Source: DAOTKC01 sp035449045
GTDB lineage: Bacteria; Bacillota; Clostridia; Christensenellales; CAG-917
Assembly: GCA_035449045.1 (NCBI GenBank)
Contig: DAOTKC010000008.1
Span: 1 to 53,519, forward strand
Direction of reading: 5' to 3'
DNA: 53,519 nt
Positions 42,557 to 50,461 of this stretch are shown in pieces. The notes under the pieces were generated by a model. That model ran no database searches and was not told the DNA's origin. It saw nothing but the letters and a program-made list of their open reading frames with translations. Position 1 is the first letter of the stretch; the number at the start of each line of letters is the position of its first letter. Position numbers and translations under genes: made by a program.

Positions 42557-44485
42557 CTAGCTCAATTCAAACGCGCCGGTATACAGGCTGTAATATTTGC
42601 CGCGCTTCTCCAAAAGCTGCTCGTGGCTCCCCCGTTCGATAATCTCGCCCTTCTCCATAACCAAAATGACATCGGCGTTCCGCACGGTGGACAGCCTATG
42701 CGCGATGATAAAGACGGTGCGCCCTTCCATCAGCTTTTTCATTCCTATTTCAATCAGCCGCTCGGTGCGGGTGTCGACCGAGCTCGTCGCCTCGTCCAAA
42801 ATAAGCACGGGCGGGTCGGCCACCGCGGCGCGCGCTATCGCTATCAACTGCCGCTGCCCCTGCGAGAGGTTGGCGCCGTCGGCGGTAAGTAGCGTGTTAT
42901 AGCCGTCGGGAAGGTGCGTTATGAAGGAATGCGCGTTGGCGAGAACGGCCGCCGCTATAACCTCGTCGTCGGTGGCGTCGAGCTTGCCGTAGCGGATGTT
43001 CTCCATGACAGTCCCCGTAAACAAGTGGACGTCCTGTAGCACCATAGAGAGCGAGCGGCGAAGGTCGTGCTTTTTAATCTTATTGATGTTTATCTTGTCG
43101 TAACGGATTTTGCCGTCGGGAACGTCGTAGAAGCGGTTGATGAGGTTGGTAATCGTCGTCTTGCCCGCGCCGGTCGAGCCCACCAGCGCGACGCGCTGGC
43201 CATCGTTGGCATACATGCTTATGCCGAGAAGCACCGGCGTTTCGGAGACATAGCCGAAGTTGACGTTGTCGAACTCGACGTTGCCCTTGACCTCGGTATA
43301 AGTCAGCGTGCCGTCGCGGTGGGGATGTTTCCACGCCCACTTGCCCGTTCTGGCCGCACTTTCGGTTATGTTGCCGTCGGCATCGATATCGGCGTTGACC
43401 AAGGTAACGTAGCCCTCGTCCTTTTCGGCCTCGGCGTCGAGTAGCACGAAAATGCGCTCGCCGCCCGCTATCGCCTGCATCACGACGTTGACCTGCTGGG
43501 ATATATAGGCTATCGGCTGGGAGAGTTGGCGCGTGAACAGAAGATATGCCGCTATCGCGCCCACCGTCAGCCCGAAGCCGCCCTTTAAAATGAAGAGCGC
43601 GCCCGTCGCCGCCACTATGGCGTAGGTGAGATAGGAGAGGTTGCCCATGATGGGCATCAAAATGTTGGCGTTGGTGTGCGCTTTTTGGGACTCTTTTTGA
43701 AGCTCTCTGTTTATGGCGTCGAAGGAGGTTTTAGTCTTGTCCTCGTGACAAAAGACCTTGACGACGCGCTGACCTTCGATATATTCTTCTACAAAGGCGT
43801 TGACCTCGGCGACGTTCTTTTGCTGGGCGCGGAAGAATTTGCCGCTGCGCCCGCCGATGAGCGAGGCCGCAAACAGCATTATGCCGAGCATGGCGACTAC
43901 GATGAGCGTCAGAACCCACGAAAGTGCCATCATCATGGCAAAGGTTAAAATTAATGACAGCGCCGAGCTTATAATCTGCGGTATCGCCGTCGTCAGCATC
44001 TCGCGGAAGGTGTCGGTGTCGTTGGTGAAGGTCGACATAATCTCGCCGTGAGGGTGGGTGTCGAAATATTTAATCGGCAGTTTCACCATATGCTCGAAGA
44101 GCTCGTCGCGGAACTCGGCCAAAGTCTTGGTGAACATAAAGACGCAAAGCCTGTTCAAGGTGAACTGCGCGAGGGAGCCGACGGCAAAGATGGCCGCAAG
44201 CACGGTGAGCATTCTGATAAACGCCGTAAGGTCGGGGTTTGTTTGCCCGATAAGCGGCGCGATATAGTCGTCGATGACGCTTCTTAAAAGGAAGGTGCCC
44301 GTTACCGAGGCCGCCGCCGATATGATAATTAAAAGCACCAAAAGGGCGAATTTCAGCTTTGCCGCCTTCGTTCTCAGCGCGGTGGCCATAATCCGCTTGA
44401 AGGTGGGGAAGAAGTTTTTCGGACGCGCGCCCGTTCTACCTTTGGCGCGGCTCGCCGTGTTCATCGCGTTAATGCTCTTTGCCAT
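42557..44485 (-). CDS. ABC exporter half-transporter with canonical ATPase site
   Basis: A 642-residue type IV ABC exporter half: six membrane helices in the first 340 residues, then an insert and the nucleotide-binding domain. Walker A is GSTGAGKTT, the signature NLSQGQRQLIAIARA, and Walker B LILDEATSSVDT with the catalytic Glu, followed by IIAHRLST. The N-terminus carries a basic cytoplasmic extension of about 35 residues (SRAKGRTGARPKNFFPTFKR). It begins two bases after the stop of the preceding half-transporter, so the two form a heterodimer. Likely drug or peptide/lipid exporter. Confidence 0.92.
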   Translation of the reverse strand: MAKSINAMNTASRAKGRTGARPKNFFPTFKRIMATALRTKAAKLKFALLVLLIIISAAASVTGTFLLRSVIDDYIAPLIGQTNPDLTAFIRMLTVLAAIFAVGSLAQFTLNRLCVFMFTKTLAEFRDELFEHMVKLPIKYFDTHPHGEIMSTFTNDTDTFREMLTTAIPQIISSALSLILTFAMMMALSWVLTLIVVAMLGIMLFAASLIGGRSGKFFRAQQKNVAEVNAFVEEYIEGQRVVKVFCHEDKTKTSFDAINRELQKESQKAHTNANILMPIMGNLSYLTYAIVAATGALFILKGGFGLTVGAIAAYLLFTRQLSQPIAYISQQVNVVMQAIAGGERIFVLLDAEAEKDEGYVTLVNADIDADGNITESAARTGKWAWKHPHRDGTLTYTEVKGNVEFDNVNFGYVSETPVLLGISMYANDGQRVALVGSTGAGKTTITNLINRFYDVPDGKIRYDKININKIKKHDLRRSLSMVLQDVHLFTGTVMENIRYGKLDATDDEVIAAAVLANAHSFITHLPDGYNTLLTADGANLSQGQRQLIAIARAAVADPPVLILDEATSSVDTRTERLIEIGMKKLMEGRTVFIIAHRLSTVRNADVILVMEKGEIIERGSHEQLLEKRGKYYSLYTGAFELS

Positions 44486-44486
44486 T

Positions 44487-46268
44487 TTAAGCCGCCCCCC
44501 TTTGCTGAGATTCGAAAACTTCGCGGTAAATGTCGCTGGTTAGCAATAGCTCGTCGTGCTTGCCGACGGCGCTTATCCGCCCTTCGTTCATGACTATAAT
44601 TTTATCGGCGGACATGACGGAGTTGATGCGCTGGGCGATAATAATCACCGTTATTCCCGCCGCGTCGGATTTTAGCTTTTCTCGGATTTTTCGATCGGTG
44701 TCGATGTCTATGGCCGAGGTGCTGTCGTCCAAAATCAGAATTTTAGGCTTCTTTAAAAGAGCGCGTGCGATGGAAAGCCGCTGTCTTTGTCCGCCCGAAA
44801 CGTTGACGCCGCCCTGTCCCAGCACGGTGTCGTAACCCTTTTCAAATGAGGTGATAAAGCCGTGCGCCTCCGCCGTCTTGGCCGCGGCTTCGAGTTCTTC
44901 ATCGGTGGCGTCCTCCTTGCCCCATCTCAAGTTTTCGGCGATAGTGCCCGAGAACAGCACATTCTTTTGAAGCACCATGGCGACGGCGTCGCGGAGGTCG
45001 GAGATTTTATAGTCGCGGACGTTTCTGCCGTCCACCAAAACCTCGCCGGACAGCGTGTCGTATAACCTCGGAATGAGCTGGACGAGCGTAGTCTTGCCCG
45101 AGCCCGTGCCGCCGATTATTGCCACGATCTCACCCGGATTTATGGTAAGGCTTATATTGCTGAGCGTCAGGTTTTCGGGGTTCTTACCGTAGCTGAAGTT
45201 GACATTTTTAAACTCTATCGCGCCCGATTCAATGCGCTCCTCGGTCGGGTTTTCGGCGTCCTTAATCTCGATTTCCTCCGAGAGAATCTCGCTTAACCTC
45301 GATGCCGAAGCGCGCGATATCACAATCATAATGAGCGTCATCGAAAGCATGATGAGCGACATCATGATTTGGGAAATGTAGGCAAGAAAGCTCATGAACT
45401 CGCCCGTCTGCATTTCGCCCAAAATTATTCTTTTGCCGCCGATGGCGCACACCGCGATTATGCAGGCATAGACCATAGCCTGCATAAAGGGCATTGCCGT
45501 CACCATCAATTTTACGGCGGAGAGCTCGCTGTTTCGGACATCCATCGAGGCATCATTGAAGTGCTTGGTTTCATAGTCCTCGCGCGCAAACGACTTGACG
45601 ACGCGGATGCCGATTAAGTTCTCCTGAAGCCTTGCCGTCAGCTTGTCGTATTTTTGGAGCATCTTCATAAAGCGCGGGAAGGCGAGCGAGCCCAGCGCAA
45701 CGATGACGGCGGCAAGCACGGGCACGGCGACTAAGAAAATCAAGGCGAGCTCGGCATCCATGGCAAACGCCATCGAGGCAGCCAAAATCATCATGACGGG
45801 CGCGCGGACGGCGAGACGGACCAGCATCATGTAGGCCATCTGAAGATAGTTAATATCGGTGGTAAGCCTCGTTATCAAGCTGGGCGTGGAATATTTGTCG
45901 ATGTTGCCGAAAGAAAAGTCTTGAACCTTGTTGAAGGCGCGGCGGCGCACCGACATCGCAAAGCCCGTCGACGCCACGGCGCAGTATCGCCCCGAGAGCG
46001 CGCCGAAAAAGAGCGAAACAAGAGCGACTCCCACCATGAAGGCGCCCATCTTCAAAATGAACTCAATGGCGGTAGCGCCGCTCACCGTCAAAAACCCGAG
46101 GAAGGTCGCCGACCACGCGGTAGCGCCCGCAGCCAGTCCTACGTCCACTATCTTGGACATCAAAAAGGGGATGGCGACCTCGAGCATGACCTCGAGCGCG
46201 ACAAACAGCATTGAAAGCACCGATGCTTTAGAATATTCTTTGGCGCTTGGAAGCAGATTTTTTATCAT
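44487..46268 (-). CDS. ABC exporter half-transporter with degenerate ATPase site
   Basis: A 593-residue partner half from ATG 46268, chosen because CAGGA lies upstream; the longer TTG start would overlap that site. Six membrane helices precede the ATPase domain. Walker A is GGTGSGKTT and the signature NVSGGQRQRLSIARA. Walker B reads ILILDDSTSAID, that is Asp-Ser in place of the catalytic Glu-Ala, and the H-loop reads IIAQRINS with Gln instead of His. Both changes are the hallmarks of the inactive half of heterodimeric exporters such as TM287/288 and BmrC/D. A TATAAT promoter and a leader stem-loop lie upstream. Confidence 0.92.
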   Translation of the reverse strand: MIKNLLPSAKEYSKASVLSMLFVALEVMLEVAIPFLMSKIVDVGLAAGATAWSATFLGFLTVSGATAIEFILKMGAFMVGVALVSLFFGALSGRYCAVASTGFAMSVRRRAFNKVQDFSFGNIDKYSTPSLITRLTTDINYLQMAYMMLVRLAVRAPVMMILAASMAFAMDAELALIFLVAVPVLAAVIVALGSLAFPRFMKMLQKYDKLTARLQENLIGIRVVKSFAREDYETKHFNDASMDVRNSELSAVKLMVTAMPFMQAMVYACIIAVCAIGGKRIILGEMQTGEFMSFLAYISQIMMSLIMLSMTLIMIVISRASASRLSEILSEEIEIKDAENPTEERIESGAIEFKNVNFSYGKNPENLTLSNISLTINPGEIVAIIGGTGSGKTTLVQLIPRLYDTLSGEVLVDGRNVRDYKISDLRDAVAMVLQKNVLFSGTIAENLRWGKEDATDEELEAAAKTAEAHGFITSFEKGYDTVLGQGGVNVSGGQRQRLSIARALLKKPKILILDDSTSAIDIDTDRKIREKLKSDAAGITVIIIAQRINSVMSADKIIVMNEGRISAVGKHDELLLTSDIYREVFESQQRGAA

Positions 46269-46287
46269 AGAGTATATCCTGCGCAAA

Positions 46288-46336
46288 GAAACGACAGGCG
46301 GATAATAGTTTAGTATAGCCTACTGTTTACCGTTTC
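46288..46336 (-). promoter_or_regulatory. leader stem-loop of the ABC exporter mRNA
   Basis: On the minus strand GAAACG-GTAA-ACAG-TA-GGC on the 5' side pairs with GCC-TGT-CGTTTC on the 3' side around an 18-base loop. It fills the space between the predicted start near 46345 and the ribosome site. A role in regulating the exporter is inference. Confidence 0.45.
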
Positions 46337-46351
46337 TTAAAAAACATTACT

Positions 46352-46379
46352 ATTATATCACTAAATTGAAAAAAAGCAA
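46352..46379 (-). promoter_or_regulatory. ABC exporter promoter
   Basis: TTGCTT (46379-46374) and a perfect TATAAT (46357-46352), 16 bases apart on the minus strand. Confidence 0.65.
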
Positions 46380-46425
46380 TTAAACAGTTATAAAACGCGC
46401 GCGGGCTTTCCACAAAAAGGCGGTA

Positions 46426-46454
46426 TTGACACCGCGCCTAAGATGTGCTAAATT
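46426..46454 (+). promoter_or_regulatory. promoter of the XRE regulator
   Basis: A perfect TTGACA (46426-46431) and TAAATT (46449-46454), 17 bases apart, with a TG at 46446-46447 forming an extended -10. The start near 46461 leaves a very short leader and rules out the ATG at 46445. Confidence 0.7.
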
Positions 46455-46471
46455 TATTTCGGAGCGGATAT

Positions 46472-46807
46472 ATGCAGGAGCTGACGAAAGAAGAGAAATT
46501 AAAGGCGGCCGAGCAGCTTGCGGCGCACCTCAGCGCGCTCAGAAAGGCGGCCGGTCTGACGCAGGAAGAGTTCGGCGCGCGTGCGGGACTGTCGCGGCGG
46601 CGGATAAGCCTTATCGAAAGCGGCGGCTACAAGCCGAGCTGGCAGCAGTTCATGTCCTTTATAGCGGTGTTTTTAGTCAACAAGCCGAGCTTTCACTATA
46701 TCATGTCCCACAACCTCTTCCCCGAAAAAATCATTTCCTATCTTCAGGGCAAAAGCGTCAACTGCGACCCCGATTTTTTCGGCCGAATTACGCATTTAGA
46801 CCGATAA
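46472..46807 (+). CDS. XRE-family HTH regulator
   Basis: A 111-residue protein from ATG 46472 (MQELTKEEKLKAAEQLAAHL) with GGAG seven bases upstream. The helix-turn-helix is LRKAAGLTQEEFGARAGLSR followed by RRISLIESGG, near residues 24-55. The C-terminal half (FMSFIAVFLVNKPSFHYIMS) is not a domain I recognise; a ligand or dimer role is possible. Divergent from the ABC exporter, with about 200 bases between start codons, so it is a candidate regulator of that operon. Confidence 0.85.
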   Translation: MQELTKEEKLKAAEQLAAHLSALRKAAGLTQEEFGARAGLSRRRISLIESGGYKPSWQQFMSFIAVFLVNKPSFHYIMSHNLFPEKIISYLQGKSVNCDPDFFGRITHLDR

Positions 46808-46890
46808 AACAATTTTTTTAGCAAAGCCAAGTCTACATTCCCTCTTTTACCGCATAGCCCGCACAGAGCTATATAACAACCCTATAAGTC

Positions 46891-46919
46891 AAAAAATCCC
46901 GCTCATCGCGGGATTTTTT
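46891..46919. terminator. bidirectional terminator between XRE gene and valS
   Basis: AAAAAATCCCGC-TCATC-GCGGGATTTTTT, with T-runs on both strands, placed between the convergent ends of the XRE gene (46807) and valS (46943). Confidence 0.9.
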
Positions 46920-46942
46920 ATCGTTTTATTTATTTTTTGGGC

Positions 46943-49552
46943 TTAAGCGAGCGACGCTATTCTTTCAAGGAGCTTGGAAAGCTTCTCTTTACTTTTTTCA
47001 AGTTTCTCCTTTTCGGCCTCGATGAGCTTGGCGGGTGCCTTCAAAAGGAAGTTGGTGTTTTGGAGCATGCTCTCGCCCTTGTTGATTTCGGCTTGGGCGG
47101 CTTCCTTTTCTTTTTGCAGGCGTGCGAGCTCTTTTTCCATATCGACGAGGTCGCCCATCGGAATCAGCACTTCGGCAAGCGGAGTGACGACGGAAACCGA
47201 TTTTCCGGCAACATCGCGCGAGTCGGTGAATTCCACGCCCGAAAGGTTGGCGAGTTTTTCAAGATAAGTCGCCGTCTTTTTTAGGTAGGCGGGCTCGCGG
47301 TGCGCTATGATGTAGGCTTTAATTTTCTTGCCCGTCGGCACGCCGGTTTCGCTTCGGACATTCCTAATTCCGACGATAATTTCCTTCAGCCCCTCGAACA
47401 GCCGCGCTTCTTTGAAATAGACGCGGTTTTTCTCGTGCTTTGGCCACTCCGCCACAATCAGAGGCTTGCCCTCGGTCAGAATGCCGTAGATTTCCTCGGT
47501 GATGAAGGGCGCGAAGGGATGAGTCAGCTTCAATATTTCGGAAAGCACGAAAGCCAGCATCGAAGAAGCGCTTTCCTTTGCCTTGGCGTTGTCGCCGTAG
47601 AGGGCGGGCTTTTGAGCCTCGATATACCAGTCGCAGAACTCGTTCCAGACGAAGTCGTAGAGCTTTGCCGAGGCAAGCCCGATGTCGTAGCGGTTCAAAT
47701 GGTTGGTGACGTCCTTAATCACGCGATTAAGCTTTGTCAAAATCCATTTGTCGGCGGGCGTAAGCTTGGCAGGAATTTCTATCGGCGCTCCGTTTAAATT
47801 CATTATGACGAAGCGCGAGGCGTTCCAGAGCTTGTTTAAAAAGTTTCTGGCGTTTTCGATTTTGGCGGGCACGAAACGCATATCGCTGCCGAGGGCGGTG
47901 CCGATTGAGAGCGAAAAGCGGAGCGCGTCGGCGCCGTAGCGGTCGATGATTTCAATGGGGTCGACGCCGTTGCCCAGCGACTTGGACATCTTTCTGCCCT
48001 GCTCGTCACGGACTATGCCGTGAATAAGCACTTCGGAGAAAGGCACCTCGCCCATATTCCAAAGCCCGCTGAAAATCATTCTCGCCACCCAGAAGAAAAT
48101 GATTTCGTATGCCGTAACCAAAACGTTGGTGGGATAGAAATATTTCAACTCGGGCGTTTCCTTGGGGAAGCCCAGCGTCGAGAATGGCCAAAGCGCGCTT
48201 GAGAACCAGGTGTCGAGCACATCCTCGTCCTGCTTGAACTCGGTGTGGCCGCAGCGCGGGCAGACGGCGGGCCTTTCTTTGGCTACCACCGTTTCGCCGC
48301 AGTTACTGCAATAATAAGCGGGAATGCGGTGCCCCCACCAAAGCTGGCGCGATATGCACCAGTCCTTGACGTTCTCCATCCAGTTGAAATAGACCTTCTC
48401 AAAGCGTTTGGGAATGAAGCGGATTTCGCCCGATTTGACGGCGGCAATCGCGCCTTCGGCGAGCGGCTTCATTTTGACGAACCATTGTTTGGAAACGATG
48501 GGCTCGACGGTAACGCCGCAGCGGTAGCAACCGCCGACGTTGTGGCGGTAAGGCTCAATCTTTCTCAAAAGCCCCGCCGCTTCCATATCCTTGACGATGA
48601 GCTTTCTCGCCTCGAAGCGGTCCAGCCCTTGGTAGCGCGCGCCGGCATTCTCGTTCATAACGCCGCCGTCGTCCATGACGCGAAGTGTGGGGAGATTGTG
48701 TCTGAGCCCCACCTCGAAGTCGTTTGGGTCGTGGGCGGGCGTGATTTTGACGGCGCCCGTGCCGAAGCCGATTTCGACGTAGTCGTCGGCGACTACGGGA
48801 ATCTCGCGGCCGGTCAAAGGCAGCTTGAGCATTCTTCCCACCGCGTCCGCGTATTTTTTATCCTTGGGATTGACGGCAACGGCGGTATCGCCCAACATGG
48901 TTTCGGGGCGCGTCGTCGCTATCGTCATAAACCCCTCGCCGTCGGCGAAAGGATAGTCGAAATACCAAAGATGCGAATCCTGCTCCTCGTATTCGACCTC
49001 GGCGTCGGATATCGCGGTGCGGCAGGACGGGCACCAGTTTATAATGCGGTCGCCGCGGTAAATTAAGCCTTTCTCATAAAGCTTGACAAACACTTCGAGC
49101 ACGGCGCTTGACAGGTTTTCGTCCATGGTGAACGCTTCTTTCGACCAGTCGCAGGAGGTGCCGAGCCGCTTAAACTGCTCGACTATGCGGCCGCCGTAGC
49201 GTTTCTTCCACGCCCAGGCGCGCTCCAAAAATCCTTCTCGTCCTAGATTGTTTTTGGTGAGCCCCTCCGCCTTCATCTTCTCGACGATTTTGGCCTCGGT
49301 CGCAATCGATGCGTGGTCGGTGCCGGGCAGCCAGAGAGCTTCGAAGCCCGACATGCGCTTGAAGCGTATGATTATATCTTGAAGCGTATTGTTGAGGGCA
49401 TGCCCGATGTGCAGCTGTCCCGTTATGTTGGGCGGCGGCATCATTATGGTGAAAGGCTCCTTGTCGGGGTTGGGGTGCGCCTCGAAATATTTATTTTTCA
49501 TCCAGAATTCGTAAATCCGTTTTTCGAATTCGGGATTGTAAGTCTTATCCAT
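46943..49552 (-). CDS. valS: valyl-tRNA synthetase
   Basis: Class I synthetase of 869 residues that charges tRNA-Val. HIGH motif: PPPNITGQLHIGHALNNTLQ near residue 45. Editing domain: MTIATTRPETMLGDTAVAVN. KMSKS motif: DEQGRKMSKSLGNGVDP near residue 530. The C-terminal coiled coil typical of ValRS (VDMEKELARLQKEKEAAQAE) closes the protein. The first codon lies eight bases after the pgsA stop, so they form the pgsA-valS operon. There is no T-box between them, unlike valS of many Firmicutes. Confidence 0.96.
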   Translation of the reverse strand: MDKTYNPEFEKRIYEFWMKNKYFEAHPNPDKEPFTIMMPPPNITGQLHIGHALNNTLQDIIIRFKRMSGFEALWLPGTDHASIATEAKIVEKMKAEGLTKNNLGREGFLERAWAWKKRYGGRIVEQFKRLGTSCDWSKEAFTMDENLSSAVLEVFVKLYEKGLIYRGDRIINWCPSCRTAISDAEVEYEEQDSHLWYFDYPFADGEGFMTIATTRPETMLGDTAVAVNPKDKKYADAVGRMLKLPLTGREIPVVADDYVEIGFGTGAVKITPAHDPNDFEVGLRHNLPTLRVMDDGGVMNENAGARYQGLDRFEARKLIVKDMEAAGLLRKIEPYRHNVGGCYRCGVTVEPIVSKQWFVKMKPLAEGAIAAVKSGEIRFIPKRFEKVYFNWMENVKDWCISRQLWWGHRIPAYYCSNCGETVVAKERPAVCPRCGHTEFKQDEDVLDTWFSSALWPFSTLGFPKETPELKYFYPTNVLVTAYEIIFFWVARMIFSGLWNMGEVPFSEVLIHGIVRDEQGRKMSKSLGNGVDPIEIIDRYGADALRFSLSIGTALGSDMRFVPAKIENARNFLNKLWNASRFVIMNLNGAPIEIPAKLTPADKWILTKLNRVIKDVTNHLNRYDIGLASAKLYDFVWNEFCDWYIEAQKPALYGDNAKAKESASSMLAFVLSEILKLTHPFAPFITEEIYGILTEGKPLIVAEWPKHEKNRVYFKEARLFEGLKEIIVGIRNVRSETGVPTGKKIKAYIIAHREPAYLKKTATYLEKLANLSGVEFTDSRDVAGKSVSVVTPLAEVLIPMGDLVDMEKELARLQKEKEAAQAEINKGESMLQNTNFLLKAPAKLIEAEKEKLEKSKEKLSKLLERIASLA

Positions 49553-49560
49553 ATCTACCT

Positions 49561-50289
49561 TCAGTCTTTGTTCTTTTGCGCCTGCTTGGCAAGCCTTTCC
49601 TCTTCTTCACGCTGTGCGGCGTCGGCGAGTTTTCCTTCTCTTATTAGCTTTCTCTGCTTTAAAACCTGTATAAGATAATTGATGGCGGCGGCGTAGGTCA
49701 AAGCCACTGCAAGGCTCAGAACGACGCATACCGCGATGAAAATCGGGTTTACCGAATACTTAAAGGGCGCGGCAATCGTTTTATCGACGAGCGGCGTGAA
49801 GAACGCTAAAATGACGCCCGCGCTTATCGTCGCCGAGCCGACTTTGCCCAGCATATTGGCTTGGATTTGCACGCCGTCGCTCATAAAGAACAGCGCCAAA
49901 ATAATCATTAAAAACTCTTTTACGAAAATCGCCAGCGCGAACGCCCAGTGGACATACCAAAGTGCGAAAGACAGCGCCAGCAGCACGGAAATGTGCATCA
50001 GCTTGTCGGCTAAGGGGTCGAGCACCTTGCCTATGCCCGTCACCATATTGAATTTGCGGGCAAACCAGCCGTCGACGAGGTCGCTTCCCGACGCCGCCAA
50101 AAACACGCCGAGCGCCCACCACACCAAGTTGATGTTCTGCCGCGCGAGCACCGTCAGCGCGACGAAGGCGGGCACGCACAGTATTCTGAAATAGCAAATG
50201 CAGTTTGGGATGTTGAATGCGTCTTTAAAGTTCAATTGGGATTTGGGCTTATCACTTTTAATAGCGCCGCCCGAATTAGTTTCGTCCAT
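49561..50289 (-). CDS. pgsA: CDP-alcohol phosphatidyltransferase (phosphatidylglycerophosphate synthase)
   Basis: A 242-residue membrane enzyme making phosphatidylglycerophosphate from CDP-diacylglycerol and glycerol-3-phosphate. The CDP-OH motif is complete: DLVDGWFARKFNMVTGIG followed by KVLDPLADK (D-x2-DG-x2-AR-x8-G-x3-D-x3-D) near residue 75. Several membrane helices surround it. The start is ATG 50289 with a GGAGG site seven bases upstream; the frame continues upstream to 50421, but the promoter at 50327-50354 excludes it. About 30 cytoplasmic residues precede the first helix, and a charged tail (KQRKLIREGKLADAAQREEE) ends the protein. Confidence 0.9.
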   Translation of the reverse strand: MDETNSGGAIKSDKPKSQLNFKDAFNIPNCICYFRILCVPAFVALTVLARQNINLVWWALGVFLAASGSDLVDGWFARKFNMVTGIGKVLDPLADKLMHISVLLALSFALWYVHWAFALAIFVKEFLMIILALFFMSDGVQIQANMLGKVGSATISAGVILAFFTPLVDKTIAAPFKYSVNPIFIAVCVVLSLAVALTYAAAINYLIQVLKQRKLIREGKLADAAQREEEERLAKQAQKNKD

Positions 50290-50326
50290 ATTTCCTCCAA
50301 AAACGATTGAACTGAATACATTGCCA

Positions 50327-50354
50327 ATTATAGCACAAAAGCGCGCGATGTAAA
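50327..50354 (-). promoter_or_regulatory. pgsA-valS promoter
   Basis: TTTACA (50354-50349) and a perfect TATAAT (50332-50327), 16 bases apart, with TGC immediately before the -10. Confidence 0.8.
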
Positions 50355-50405
50355 ATAAAAACAAACAATAATAAACTAAAATGACCTTTCGTTTAACGTT
50401 TTTCG

Positions 50406-50434
50406 TTGAAATATGCTTCACCGTATGTTAAACT
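50406..50434 (+). promoter_or_regulatory. promoter of the GH3 gene
   Basis: TTGAAA (50406-50411) and TAAACT (50429-50434), 17 bases apart, with a TG just upstream of the -10. Start expected near 50441, 21 bases before the ATG. Confidence 0.55.
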
Positions 50435-50461
50435 TAATTATTATAGCTTAGGAGCCTAAAT

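Noticed and set aside
46472..46807. XRE protein as antitoxin of a toxin-antitoxin pair
   Set aside because: No toxin-like frame lies next to it; the neighbours are an ABC exporter and valS.
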